Shown here in pieces: positions 1 to 8,674 of a stretch of DNA of 64,000 bases; positions within the stretch are counted from its first letter, which is position 1; each line of letters begins with the position of its first letter. The notes beneath the pieces were generated by a model. That model was not told the DNA's origin. It ran no database searches and saw only the letters and a list, made by a program, of their open reading frames with translations. Origin of the DNA: CAZGMJ01 sp964526785 (GTDB lineage: Bacteria > Planctomycetota > Phycisphaerae > Sedimentisphaerales > Anaerobacaceae); assembly GCA_964526785.1 (NCBI GenBank), contig CAZGMJ010000019.1, forward strand, positions 17,044-81,043, given 5' to 3'. A program made the position numbers and the translations under genes.

Positions 1-640
1 ATTTGGCCGAACCGGCGGATCGCGGGCGGTGGCTGATCGATATCTCCGCCACGGTGAATCCCTGCATCTTCACAAGTGTCGGTAGGAAGCGATGCAATCC
101 TTCGAAGAGCCTCAGATCGATCACACACTCCCGCCTGAAGACCTTCAGCCCGCAGGCCGAATCAGCAATTCGTTCGCCCGTCAGACAATTGCGAACGCCG
201 TTGGCGATCCGAGAGGAAATCAGCCTTAGCCACGGATCGTTGCGATTGCTCCGCATGCCGTTGATCATATCGCACTGCCTGCAATTCAATGCATGCAGCA
301 TCCCAATGATGTCCCTCGGGTCATTCTGAAGATCCGCATCGATTGTTGCGATAAACGCTCCGCGGGCCGCACGGAAACCCGCCTGCCACGCCGCCGACTT
401 TCCTGCCGACTCGCTGAACGCAATTACGCGCAGCCGGGGCGTCTTCGCAAACAGCTCGCGCAATACCCGCTTCGTAGTGTCCGAACTGCCGTCGTCGACA
501 ACGATCAGCTCCCACGTGGTTTCAAGTTGATCCATTGCATTGCGCACTTCCTCGACAAACCGTGGAAGATTCTCCGCTTCATCTCGCGCCGGCGCGACGA
601 TGGAAAGATGAATCTCGTGTCCGGGCTGTTTTGGGGCCAT
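1..640 (-). CDS. Family 2 glycosyltransferase, C-terminus cut off by window edge
   Basis: The minus strand is open from an ATG at 640 to the window edge, giving 213 codons without a stop. A GAGGA Shine-Dalgarno motif lies 9 bases before the ATG. The product starts with a GT-A nucleotide-sugar fold: 'LSIVAPARDEAENLP' near residue 10, then 'LIVVDDGSSD' and 'ATIDADLQNDP', the DxD-type motif that binds metal and nucleotide sugar. The later 'DSACGLKVFRRE' segment is typical of dolichyl/undecaprenyl-phosphate mannosyl or glucosyl transferases (DPM1/GtrB-like). Such enzymes load a sugar onto a lipid carrier at the inner face of the membrane. The C-terminal part, where GtrB-type proteins carry two membrane helices, is missing, so the subfamily is open. 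Family assignment is firm, substrate is not. Confidence 0.85.
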   Translation of the reverse strand, partial: MAPKQPGHEIHLSIVAPARDEAENLPRFVEEVRNAMDQLETTWELIVVDDGSSDTTKRVLRELFAKTPRLRVIAFSESAGKSAAWQAGFRAARGAFIATIDADLQNDPRDIIGMLHALNCRQCDMINGMRSNRNDPWLRLISSRIANGVRNCLTGERIADSACGLKVFRRECVIDLRLFEGLHRFLPTLVKMQGFTVAEISISHRPRSAGSAK

Positions 641-945
641 CCGTGTCGATCCTCGATCATGGCGATCTGTACGCGTTCCCGCCCGCAGGGCGGGCACCGG
701 GATGATTATAGGGGAAAGTCTCGCGCTGAGCAAACCTGAGGGCGTCGGTTGCCGCCCCGCATGCATGCCTCACGTAATCGTCGGGAAGATGCCGGCAAAC
801 TGACACCGTGTGTGGGACGCCTGGAAGCAATGTCTCTGACTACCGCGTCTTCATGCAGGGAGGTGCAATAACCCTCTGCCAGAAGGAAGGAAGTTCTCGG
901 AGAGGCGATTGCAAGGGTGATACATGTCGGCTGAAAGGACCGCGC
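641..945. other. Gene-free stretch with one GC-rich hairpin
   Basis: No convincing coding frame lies here. A perfect 7-bp stem (CCCGCCC, loop GCA, GGGCGGG) is at 678-694, just upstream of the glycosyltransferase start. It lacks a T-run, so it is not a clear intrinsic terminator. The rest carries no motif I recognise. Confidence 0.5.
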
Positions 946-1770
946 TCAATAATCCTTGAACGGCCGCAGCCACTCCGGCCAGTCCGTGCTGGTTACGCCT
1001 CCGACTCTGGTCCACGCGCCGCCTGTATCGAACTGCCGGTGCCACTTGAGCGTCCAGAGTTCTTTGAGGCCCACCTTCCGCGCCGACCAGTCCAGAAACA
1101 GATGATTCACGAACCCATGATGCCGGTTTATCGCGAAGTGTTTCATCTCGTGATTGTAGCTTACCCACTGCCCGTTGTACTCAGGCGGTGCGATACGAGC
1201 CGAGGTGTGATTACCGTTCTGGTAGAAAGGACCGCCTCCTCGCCACATCGTATCGGCAAAAACCGGAACCCTCGCTACGTTCTTGGCGTCCTTCGACTGA
1301 TAATTCCACTCCGTCGGTCGGCCCTGGATGGCGGTTTCACCCGATCTGGCCTTAATCAGCCAGTTGTTCATGCCGTAGCTGCATTCCTCCTGCAGATCAT
1401 TTATGCCGCCTCCGCCCATTACATAGCTGGTATGCGGCCCTCCTACTGCGGCGTTCCCTGTTTCCGGTCGGCGCTTCATGGCTTCCGGGCAACGCAGAAT
1501 ATCCGTCTGCGTCCTCCACTGCGAGCGAAGGGCGGTAATCCAGGTCCCGCGTTTCCAGTTAAGGTCCGTCGCCTCGGGGAAATATCCATTGTTATCATCG
1601 CAATACATCGTCCAGATGTATGCCCACTGGTGCAGGTTCATAAGGCAGGCAGTCGTTCTGGCCGATTTCTTAACGCGGTTGAGGGCCGGCATCAGAATTC
1701 CCATCAACACACCGATAATCGCGATAACGACCAGCAGTTCGATTAGCGTAAAAGCTTTACGATTCGACAT
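946..1770 (-). CDS. Type II secretion-style pseudopilin, planctomycete family
   Basis: 274 aa. The N-terminus has the prepilin peptidase signature 'KAFTLIELLVVIAIIGVL': cleavage after a short basic leader, a Glu at mature position 5, and a hydrophobic helix. The rest is a globular domain rich in Trp, Gly and Asn ('CDDNNGYFPEA', 'YGMNNWL'), like the expanded pseudopilin families of Planctomycetota. A GGAGG motif stands about 9 bases before the ATG. Known pseudopilins are inserted in the inner membrane and assembled into a short pilus; for this family the role (secretion, adhesion or surface display) is unproven. It stands alone, with no gsp/pil machinery beside it. Confidence 0.85.
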   Translation of the reverse strand: MSNRKAFTLIELLVVIAIIGVLMGILMPALNRVKKSARTTACLMNLHQWAYIWTMYCDDNNGYFPEATDLNWKRGTWITALRSQWRTQTDILRCPEAMKRRPETGNAAVGGPHTSYVMGGGGINDLQEECSYGMNNWLIKARSGETAIQGRPTEWNYQSKDAKNVARVPVFADTMWRGGGPFYQNGNHTSARIAPPEYNGQWVSYNHEMKHFAINRHHGFVNHLFLDWSARKVGLKELWTLKWHRQFDTGGAWTRVGGVTSTDWPEWLRPFKDY

Positions 1771-2100
1771 GACAGTTCCATACCTCCTTACAAATGCGCG
1801 TACAATCGAGCAACTGCAGGTCTGATGTCCCCCAGTTGACAGCTATAAAATGATCCATATTCCACAGGTGCTCATTACGAACTCCCTGATTTTAGCAATT
1901 ACCTACCCAGTCTGTCAAGGAGAATTATCGGTCGCAGGTTTGTGAAGTCGGCTGTTGGCAGGCTTAGCTGGGCCGCAAAAGTGCATGCGACAGCTCAAAT
2001 GTTCGGATGCAACGGCAATCGAGGCGTCGTAGAATACGCATATGGCGAACAGGCTTGGACAGGACGGCGACTCGTTGAGGTTTTGTAAAATACTGCCAAT
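1771..2100. other. Intergenic stretch upstream of the pseudopilin and downstream of lexA
   Basis: No coding frame with a ribosome-binding site was found. The part near 1840-1910 is AT-rich and is probably where the pseudopilin promoter lies, but I cannot place -35/-10 boxes with confidence. No convincing terminator hairpin was seen behind lexA. Confidence 0.4.
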
Positions 2101-2760
2101 TCACAACTTACGCACCAGGCCGACGACGACTCCTTCGATCCGGCAGTTCTCTGCGAATATGGGCGCATAGTCGGCATTGGCCGGTTCGAGGCGGATGCGG
2201 GCAGGCTCTTTGTAGAACCGCTTAAGCGTGGCGTTGTCGTCATCGACGACGGCTACCACGAGCTGGCCGTCATGGGCCGCGGCAGACCGCTTGCATATTA
2301 CGTAATCGCCTGATCGGATGTCGTCGTCGATCATGCTGTCGCCTCGAACCTCCAGGGCAAACATATCGTCGCCCATGCCGAAGTAGGACTGCATGGAGAG
2401 CTGCTCGGTGTTCCGGACCGCTTCAATCGGCTCTCCTGCCGCAACGGCGCCGAGCATGGGTATGCCGTCGGTTTCCCCCCACAGGGCCGTTTCGGCCGAT
2501 TCGACGCTCTCAAGCAGTTCTAGCCCTCTTGAAGTCAACGTCAAAGAGCGTGCCTTGCCCGGGGACGCCTGCAGCAGATTTTTTCTTCGCAGTTCGCCGA
2601 TGTGCTCGAATGCGGTGCTGCGGCTTATGCCGAGCTCGTCGGCCAGTTCCGCAATGGTCGGTGAATAGTATCGGCTCGCCTGGAAAGAGGCTGCGGCTTT
2701 CAAGATCTGCATCTGGCGAGGCGTCAGATGTGTTGTCTGCGGTGCTGTGTTCAACGGCAT
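2101..2760 (-). CDS. lexA: LexA-type SOS repressor, self-cleaving
   Basis: 219 aa, a normal LexA length. Residues 12-75 form the winged helix-turn-helix ('TIAELADELGISRSTAFEHI'). Residues 100-219 are the S24 peptidase domain. The scissile pair is Ala108-Gly109 in 'AVAAGEP', the nucleophile Ser142 in 'GDSM', and the general base Lys180 in 'ATLKRF'. All self-cleavage residues are therefore present. In the known family, RecA filaments trigger cleavage and release DNA-repair genes. A GAGGAGG motif lies about 8 bases upstream of the ATG. I did not find a clear palindromic SOS box nearby; planctomycete LexA boxes may differ from those of E. coli or Bacillus. No other SOS gene is adjacent. Confidence 0.93.
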   Translation of the reverse strand: MPLNTAPQTTHLTPRQMQILKAAASFQASRYYSPTIAELADELGISRSTAFEHIGELRRKNLLQASPGKARSLTLTSRGLELLESVESAETALWGETDGIPMLGAVAAGEPIEAVRNTEQLSMQSYFGMGDDMFALEVRGDSMIDDDIRSGDYVICKRSAAAHDGQLVVAVVDDDNATLKRFYKEPARIRLEPANADYAPIFAENCRIEGVVVGLVRKL

Positions 2761-3013
2761 GTTGCTTATCCTCCTCTTCGTGATCGCAGGGCTTCTCGGC
2801 CCGGCCCGGCCGTACCGAAACCGCCAGGGCGTTGCCCGGCTCGAAGCCGACCAGCATACCCACGGTCTCGGCTATGGAGGCTAGTACCCCTGTCAGGCTG
2901 TTGTGGGGATGTTTGGCGTTGTCCGGCGGCCAGTTCGTGGTGAAATCGCCACCCGGTCCGAAGCGGCAAACAGGTTTGTGATGGTCGAATCGATGTTCCA
3001 TTTCTTCGTCCAT
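2510..3013 (-). CDS. Possible small protein upstream of, and overlapping, lexA
   Basis: An open frame of 167 codons starts at 3013 and runs 251 bases into lexA in another frame. The first 85 codons (3013 to about 2760) look coding: third positions are mostly G/C and the peptide is well mixed ('SLTGVLASIAETVGMLVGF', then an acidic 'HEEEDK'). The part inside lexA looks like a frame shadow. In the third minus-strand frame a TAA lies at about 2766, five bases before the lexA ATG, so the original gene may have ended there and a frameshift may have removed that stop. There is no clear Shine-Dalgarno site. I do not recognise a family. Confidence 0.35.
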   Translation of the reverse strand: MDEEMEHRFDHHKPVCRFGPGGDFTTNWPPDNAKHPHNSLTGVLASIAETVGMLVGFEPGNALAVSVRPGRAEKPCDHEEEDKQHAVEHSTADNTSDASPDADLESRSLFPGEPILFTDHCGTGRRARHKPQHRIRAHRRTAKKKSAAGVPGQGTLFDVDFKRARTA

Positions 3014-3363
3014 GAATAGGCGTTCAGTTCCGTCGTAGAAATGTGTATCGTCAAAAGCCTCCGCTCAACCCAAACAAAAACCGAACAAAACCCGGCTCTC
3101 GGCGGCTTTTTTTTCACCCCGCCAACGGCGCCATCGACAGGCCGGATACTATGGGACGATCGATCTGGTAATTCGATGTATTCTTGTTGCCACCGAAGTT
3201 GATATATTGTTCTATGCTCTGGATTCGTCGTAATCGACAGTGGCATTGCTCGCGATCTCGGCCTGCGCGGTGGGGTATGTACCCGGCATGCTCGCATAAC
3301 TGCCGGCGGATTGAGGATCGTGAAATCGAAATTAGTTGGAAGTTGTCTGACAGAGGACTCATC
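3014..3363. other. Divergent intergenic region between the lexA side and the PQQ-propeller gene
   Basis: An open frame reads through from 3184 into the propeller gene, but its N-terminal part is Arg/Cys/Trp-rich and not protein-like, so I treat it as non-coding. A weak promoter candidate on the plus strand is TTCTTG (3181-3186), a 16-base spacer and TATATT (3203-3208). T-runs occur at about 3105-3115 without a good stem. Confidence 0.35.
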
Positions 3364-4584
3364 ATGAGAACCATATTTGCAATGTTTCTGACACTAATCA
3401 TCGCTTCATCCGCATCACAATGCTGGGCCGACGACTGGCCGCAATTCCGCGGACCCCGGCGGGACGGCAAGTCCCGTGAGACCGGCCTGATGGAGAAATG
3501 GCCCGAAGACGGCCCGCCCATGCTATGGCAGTGCGAGGGACTGGGCAAGGGATTTGCGTCTGTCTCGGTGGTTGACGGAACCGTCTACACGACGGGAATG
3601 ATCGACAAGAAGGGATATCTGTTCGCGATAGACAGCGACGGTACAGTGAAATGGCAAAAAGAGTACGGGCCGGAGTGGACCGGTTCGTTTCCGGGCACGC
3701 GGACGACGCCGACCGTCGACAGCGACCGGCTGTATGTCATGAGCGGCCAGGGGCGGATCGCATGTTTCGATCGCGCAGAAGGGGAACTTCTGTGGAAGGT
3801 CGATACGCTGGACAAATTCGGTGGCCAAAACATCAAATGGGGGATATCCGAATCGGTGCTGATCGAAGGAGACCGGGTCTTCTGTACGCCGGGGGGAAAC
3901 GACGCCAGTATTGTCGCGCTGTACAAATACACCGGCCGGACGATCTGGACAACCGAGGGCCTGAGCAATCTCAGCGCATACTGCTCGCCGATTCTATATC
4001 GAACGCCCCGCAAGAGTCTATTGCTGACGATGATCCGCAAGCTGTTTGTCTGCGCCGACAGCGAGACCGGCGAAGTCCTGTGGACGATTCCGCATGAGAC
4101 GCGCAACGACATCGCCGCGGTCACACCCGTTGCGTATTGCCAGGGCAGCGTGTATTTCACCAGTCACGGCACCGGCGGTACCAAGATACACTTTCCGCAG
4201 GACGCAAATGATTACGAAGTCCGCTGGTCGAGCGAGGCCCTTGATTGCCTGCACGGCGGGGTCGTGTGGTATGGGCAGTTCTACGGCTCCGACAGCGACG
4301 GTAACTGGGTATGCCAGAATCCCATCACGGGCGAGGTCATGTTCGAAGAAAAGCTCCTTGACGCCAAGGGCTGTATCATTGCCGCAGATGGCATGCTGTA
4401 CTGCTATACCGAGAAGGGGACTGTAGCCCTCGTCGATCCCGGCCGCAGAGATATGGAATTGGTCAGTTCGTTCAAAATAACGCTGGGCGAGGACCAGCAT
4501 TGGGCGCACCCGGCTATCTCCGACGGCGTCCTCTACATCCGCCACGGCAGCGTCCTGATGGCGTTCGATATCGCGGAAAAATGA
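3364..4584 (+). CDS. Secreted PQQ-type beta-propeller protein
   Basis: 406 aa from the ATG at 3364. That start is chosen because an AGAGGAC motif precedes it and because it opens directly on a signal peptide ('MRTIFAMFLTLIIASS', cleavage near 'SQCWA-DDW'). The mature protein opens with 'DWPQFRGPRRDGKS', the standard N-terminus of planctomycete outer-membrane propeller proteins. It then has repeated 'GxVYTTG...', 'LLWKVDT' and 'EVLWTIPHE' blades of the PQQ-like (BamB-like) type. No PQQ-dehydrogenase catalytic signature is evident, so it is probably a binding or scaffold protein rather than an enzyme. It is the only plus-strand gene among minus-strand neighbours and has its own promoter region. 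The fold is clear, the function unknown. Confidence 0.8.
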   Translation: MRTIFAMFLTLIIASSASQCWADDWPQFRGPRRDGKSRETGLMEKWPEDGPPMLWQCEGLGKGFASVSVVDGTVYTTGMIDKKGYLFAIDSDGTVKWQKEYGPEWTGSFPGTRTTPTVDSDRLYVMSGQGRIACFDRAEGELLWKVDTLDKFGGQNIKWGISESVLIEGDRVFCTPGGNDASIVALYKYTGRTIWTTEGLSNLSAYCSPILYRTPRKSLLLTMIRKLFVCADSETGEVLWTIPHETRNDIAAVTPVAYCQGSVYFTSHGTGGTKIHFPQDANDYEVRWSSEALDCLHGGVVWYGQFYGSDSDGNWVCQNPITGEVMFEEKLLDAKGCIIAADGMLYCYTEKGTVALVDPGRRDMELVSSFKITLGEDQHWAHPAISDGVLYIRHGSVLMAFDIAEK

Positions 4585-4609
4585 TCGTTACGGCATGCGT
4601 TGATTGCTG

Positions 4610-5803
4610 CTAAGGCAGTTTCGCCAAACGCACGTTGTCGAGCAGCAGCCCTGCAAAGTCACCGCCGCGGTGCTGGAAGACCAGACGCCCCGTGCTCTGT
4701 ACGTTCACTTCGATCGTCTGCTCGTAGCTTCTGAAACCCGTGCCTGCCTGTTGCCTGTCGAGCGTGAAATCTGCGCGGTACACGTCGCCGAGCCGCACGA
4801 TGACGGTGTTCGGGCCTTCGTATGGGTGGCCCGCCAGATCGAACTGCAGGAGGTACGTGCCCGGACTCAGGACCAGTGGGTTCTTCGACGCCAGAGTGCC
4901 TGCCACGGTGGCGGAGGTGAAAGCTGATTTCGTTCCATCGAGATCGACGTAAAGACCGTTGCCGGGCTGGTGGTCGAAATACCCTGTGCCTATGAGATCC
5001 ACGTCGCCGCGTACGACTTCCCAGTTCGCGAACCGTCTGTAATTGGCCTGGCCCCTGCCGCTGTTTTCGTCGTTGAAGTTGTCGCTGAACAGAACCGTCC
5101 CGACCTCGGCCGTCCGATTGGGTTTCTCTTCCGAAGTCGCATCGGACCGACCGGCCGCACGCGGGTTCTTGTAGACGATCGTCCTGCGAATGATTTGCCC
5201 GTTTCGCAGCACCGTGAGATTCAGCGGCGTATTGAACGGACTGCGCCTGATAGCTTCTGCCAGAATGCGCGAGCGCAAAGCCGTCCCTCTGAAGGACTGG
5301 CCCGCATAGGCGATGATGAGGTCCTTGCTTTGCAGGCCGAGCGGTCCGGCCGGCGCCCTGTGAATCACCTCGCGCACCAGAAACCCCTGGCCCTCATGCC
5401 CCGAGAACATGACGCCAAGGAAAGGCTGCTCGCCGAGTTGCACCGAAACGGTTCGCCTTTCCGCAACGTGCCGATATACAACGGTGACCGGTTTGTCCAC
5501 GGCCGCCAACAGGATAGCGTTGGTCAGTTGGTCCGGATCGTTGTTCTGTTGGTAGAAGTTCTGACCGCCGAATTCGAGGATGATATCGTTGCGCGCCAGC
5601 CCCGCCGTATCGGCCGGAGAGCCGGGTGTCACATGCGTAACGCGAATACCGACTCCGGTTCGCCGGGCGAATCTCGCCCCGAACCACGGACGCCGGTACA
5701 TGATGTTGTCCCCGGCTTCGGACGCTTCGGTGCCGGCGGCAGCCCAGATGGCGACTGCCATGACAACAAACAAAAAACCTCTCTTGTGAAGCGGAGACAA
5801 CAT
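4610..5803 (-). CDS. Secreted tandem-PDZ protein with C-terminal jelly-roll-like domain
   Basis: 397 aa. It begins with a basic start and hydrophobic signal segment ('RGFLFVVMAVAIWAAAG'). Two PDZ domains follow, at about residues 45-135 ('GIRVTHVTPGSPADTAGL', 'NDIILEFGG') and 138-215 ('FLGVMF', 'GLQSKDLIIAYAG'). About residues 235-397 are a beta-rich region ('LFSDNFNDENSG', 'YLLQFDLAGHPYEG', 'LLDNVRLAKLP') that resembles carbohydrate-binding or DUF642-type sandwiches. No serine protease triad accompanies the PDZ domains, so it is not a full HtrA. It probably recruits protein C-termini in the periplasm. It lies downstream of the matrixin gene on the same strand with a 111-base gap, and may share its transcript. 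Confidence 0.75.
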   Translation of the reverse strand: MLSPLHKRGFLFVVMAVAIWAAAGTEASEAGDNIMYRRPWFGARFARRTGVGIRVTHVTPGSPADTAGLARNDIILEFGGQNFYQQNNDPDQLTNAILLAAVDKPVTVVYRHVAERRTVSVQLGEQPFLGVMFSGHEGQGFLVREVIHRAPAGPLGLQSKDLIIAYAGQSFRGTALRSRILAEAIRRSPFNTPLNLTVLRNGQIIRRTIVYKNPRAAGRSDATSEEKPNRTAEVGTVLFSDNFNDENSGRGQANYRRFANWEVVRGDVDLIGTGYFDHQPGNGLYVDLDGTKSAFTSATVAGTLASKNPLVLSPGTYLLQFDLAGHPYEGPNTVIVRLGDVYRADFTLDRQQAGTGFRSYEQTIEVNVQSTGRLVFQHRGGDFAGLLLDNVRLAKLP

Positions 5804-5914
5804 CCTGATCCATATCCCTGCAACAGTTCACAACGCCGGCGGCAGCCACACGGCCGCCCCTCTGCCTGACATCCGCATTCTATGCACAGCTATCGTTGCG
5901 GTCAACCGACGTGC

Positions 5915-7084
5915 TTAAGGAAGTTGGCCGATGGCGTTGGTAGTGATGATCCCGCCCCCGACCACGCGCACCGGTATCGGCAGGTGTGTGGCGTTGTTGA
6001 CGCCGGAGAACTCGGTGATGTCGTTCGTGTAGTCCACAATGACTCCGACGTAGTACACCTCGCCGACGCCGACATCGAAGGGGATTCTGATGTTGTGCTT
6101 GGCCGTATAGACTTTGTTCCGATTCAGCGTCAGTGTGCCCGTCCGAAGGCGCCGGTCCTTGGTCGTGATCTTGCGATTGGTCGAAAGATACCATGCGGTC
6201 TTCACGTTCGACTTGTCGTAATAACCGTTGTTCTCGAACGTGAACTGGGCTTTGTAAATGACCCCCGGCTTGACCAGGTAGCGGTATTTGCCCTCGCTGA
6301 TCTCTTCGTTCGGAGCGAGATCGTCACCGTCGCTCGTGTAAAGATGTGTCCACCAGTGAACGCTGTACTCGCCCTCCTTGTCCCCGTATTTCCAATGAGA
6401 AACGCCGAGATCGTTGGGCTTGCTGTTGTGCGTCTTGCCGTAGAGAAAAACTTCGCCGTTGCCGCCGTCCTCGCCCGGATAGAAACGGACCTTGCCGTTG
6501 TTCGCGTGCAGGTGCGTTTGATCGGAGCCCATGATGTTATATGTGTTGTTCGTATGCGCAAGGCCGAGTGCATGGCCCATCTCGTGCAACGCCGTGGAGT
6601 GCCATTGCCGCCAGTTGCCGCCGTAGGCGACTTTCGTATCCATGTTCAGGGCGTACGACCAGTTGCGTTTGGCGTCGAAGAGGATGTCTTTCTCCAGCCA
6701 CTTGGCGGTGTTGCCGATGCAGCGGGCCCTGCGATAGCATGTCGCCGGTGCGCCGTCGAGCTTGGACTGCTTGTTGGTGAACCATATCTCGTTCTGGCTG
6801 TTGCCTCGCGAGACGTACTTCTCGCCCCAGTTGCGAATGCCGAAGGTAAACCTGCCGGGAGCCTGGTTCCACCGCCCGTTTGCGCTTTCGAGAGCGTCGC
6901 GCCACCCGCTGCCTGACTTGAAACTGTTCTTGCCTGCCCGCCACCTGAGAACCTTGTCCGGCCAGACAACCTTTTTATCGTTATTCTTGCATATGTAGTA
7001 GTGATAAGCCGGCGCGAGCCCCTCGGCAAGCAACATAATGATCGTCGCGGCCAGCATCGTTCGATATGTTCTTTGCGTGTTCAT
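5915..7084 (-). CDS. Secreted matrixin-type zinc metalloprotease
   Basis: 389 aa with an N-terminal hydrophobic export segment ('MLAATIIMLLAEGLAPA'). Metzincin zinc motif HExxHxxGxxH: His167, Glu168, His171 and His177 in 'HEMGHALGLAH'. The Met-turn follows at once in 'YNIMGSD' (Met185). This spacing is typical of small matrixins. Residues about 235-389 form a second beta domain ('GVIYKAQFTFENNG', 'YYVGVIVDYTNDITE') like CARDB/Ig-fold modules that bring an enzyme to its target. All catalytic residues are present, so it should be active outside the cell. Its start lies only 15 bases after the stop of the dockerin-tailed gene at 7100, so the two are very probably one transcript. Confidence 0.88.
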   Translation of the reverse strand: MNTQRTYRTMLAATIIMLLAEGLAPAYHYYICKNNDKKVVWPDKVLRWRAGKNSFKSGSGWRDALESANGRWNQAPGRFTFGIRNWGEKYVSRGNSQNEIWFTNKQSKLDGAPATCYRRARCIGNTAKWLEKDILFDAKRNWSYALNMDTKVAYGGNWRQWHSTALHEMGHALGLAHTNNTYNIMGSDQTHLHANNGKVRFYPGEDGGNGEVFLYGKTHNSKPNDLGVSHWKYGDKEGEYSVHWWTHLYTSDGDDLAPNEEISEGKYRYLVKPGVIYKAQFTFENNGYYDKSNVKTAWYLSTNRKITTKDRRLRTGTLTLNRNKVYTAKHNIRIPFDVGVGEVYYVGVIVDYTNDITEFSGVNNATHLPIPVRVVGGGIITTNAIGQLP

Positions 7085-7099
7085 AATCGGCCTCCCTGG

Positions 7100-8347
7100 T
7101 TATTCTGTCGGTCCCGGACAGGCGGGATCATCCGGATGGTTGCATTCCAGCCATGTCTCGGACAAAGCCACAAAATCAAAGAAGTCCACGTAACAGTCCG
7201 GCCTGCCCTGAGGCCCGGAAATGTCACCCCGAATCGGCCCCTCGGTCAGAAGACGCAGCTCGCACGGAGTCTCCGGCAGAACGGGATCGCCCCCGGAAAG
7301 CTCGAAAAGTCGTGCTTCGACGCGTTCGGCCTCCAGAATTGCCTCGCGGCGCTCCGGGTCGAGTTCTTCCAGCCACGGGCGCGGCTCTTCGGCCGGCGGT
7401 TCCTGCTCGGAATCGCCCGGTTCGTCCTCCCCGAAAGCCTCCACAACGAAGGGCAAATCCGGATCGGCGCTGTTGATCGGCGGCAGGGCCGCCAGCTCGC
7501 TCGGCGTGTGCACCTCCGCCACGACAGCGTCGAGAAATGCGTCGAATTGCGATTCCTCGAAGTGTGGTCCCTTTGCGATGGGCGGTTGCGGATCGGGCTC
7601 GACATCCGGCAGCGAATACTCGTTCTCCGGGTCGACCACAACCTTCTCGAGAACGAAGTCGCCTATGGTGTTGACCAGTATCTCCGGGAAGGGATGATAC
7701 GGACCAAAGGCGACCTCGTCCCGAGCCTGCGTGGAATTTGCAGTTCCTGGTGCGAGCACCAGTTCCTGCCCGTAATTATTGTAAATGAAGTTGCGCGTCG
7801 GTTGATTGGAGCGGGGCAGAATCCAGAGCCTCCCATAGCCGCTGCGGTACAGCGGGCAGGCCTTGACTTCGTTGCGATCCACAAAAAGAATCGAGCGGTC
7901 ACCGACATCGAAGAACGGATATGTATCGACAAACAGAATCTCCTCCGAGTCGTGGGGAAACGGCCCGCCGACAAAACGCAGCGTCAGGTGTTGTTGCTGG
8001 GCGATAACCACCGGCCCGCCGGGCGGCAGTTTGCCTTTAAAGATCCGCTCGACGCTGAACGTAACGAAGCTGTGAGGCAGATCAGAGCCGTCCTCGAAGA
8101 CCGGCGCTCCGTCCTCGCTCGCCGGCAGTCCGGTCGTCGGATCGATAACCGCAACCGCCTCGGAGTTGCGATATTCAATACTCTCGACGCGTCCCTTGAA
8201 GATGAACTGCGAGTGGAGTACGAAATCGCGGATGTCCATGTCGGCGTCGTCCTCGTGAGCCAGAGCCGCCGGAGTCGTGGGAAGCAGTCCCGCCGCCAAT
8301 ACGCATGCAGAGGATACGAACAAGATGTAGATATGTACTCGGAACAT
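7100..8347 (-). CDS. Secreted protein with C-terminal dockerin-like motif
   Basis: 415 aa from the ATG at 8347. An AGGAGG site lies 5 bases upstream of it. A TTG five codons earlier is also in frame, but it would place that site inside the gene. The signal peptide is 'IYILFVSSACVLAAGLL' with cleavage near 'ALA-HED'. Residues about 30-140 ('FIFKGRVESIEYRN', 'FVTFSVERIFKGKLP', 'PVVIAQQQ') look like the NTR/TIMP-type fold often seen beside proteases; this is an impression from pattern only. A long acidic Pro/Glu linker follows. The C-terminus 'DCYVDFFDFVALSETWLEC' is a single dockerin-like calcium loop with the planctomycete Trp-Leu-Glu ending. Its operon partner is a matrixin, suggesting a protease/inhibitor or protease/scaffold pair. 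Confidence 0.75.
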   Translation of the reverse strand: MFRVHIYILFVSSACVLAAGLLPTTPAALAHEDDADMDIRDFVLHSQFIFKGRVESIEYRNSEAVAVIDPTTGLPASEDGAPVFEDGSDLPHSFVTFSVERIFKGKLPPGGPVVIAQQQHLTLRFVGGPFPHDSEEILFVDTYPFFDVGDRSILFVDRNEVKACPLYRSGYGRLWILPRSNQPTRNFIYNNYGQELVLAPGTANSTQARDEVAFGPYHPFPEILVNTIGDFVLEKVVVDPENEYSLPDVEPDPQPPIAKGPHFEESQFDAFLDAVVAEVHTPSELAALPPINSADPDLPFVVEAFGEDEPGDSEQEPPAEEPRPWLEELDPERREAILEAERVEARLFELSGGDPVLPETPCELRLLTEGPIRGDISGPQGRPDCYVDFFDFVALSETWLECNHPDDPACPGPTE

Positions 8348-8674
8348 GGCCGCCTCCTGCAATGAAGCCTGGGTGATGGTCTTGAGCCTTGTATGCAGAA
8401 CTCGGGCCGAATGCGGGTCCGAGAGAAGTGTCCGGTTTGCAAAGAACGTATGGTTTGCTGTAATGCCTACGCCGAAATCTTCAGCGTGTGCTGTAGAAAT
8501 AGGACTAAATTAGTAATATATTTTGTCTGATCGACTATTGCCCCGCCAATGAAGTGTTCATGCGTGTGTCTCGCTGCGAATCATGGCGCGCAATGCAATG
8601 GCCCATAGCGCTGTCAATTCGTTCTGCGGGCTCATGACCGCGCCAGTCTATCGCATGTCCCGACAGCTCGCGCA
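8348..8674. other. Intergenic stretch between the ThuA gene and the dockerin-protease operon
   Basis: No coding frame with a ribosome-binding site was found. The part at about 8495-8530 is strongly AT-rich and probably holds the promoter of the minus-strand dockerin/matrixin operon. I cannot pair -35 and -10 boxes reliably. No terminator hairpin was recognised behind the ThuA gene. Confidence 0.4.

Noticed and set aside
678..694. CCCGCCC-GCA-GGGCGGG hairpin as a terminator
   Set aside because: No T-run follows on either strand and it lies upstream, not downstream, of the nearest gene.
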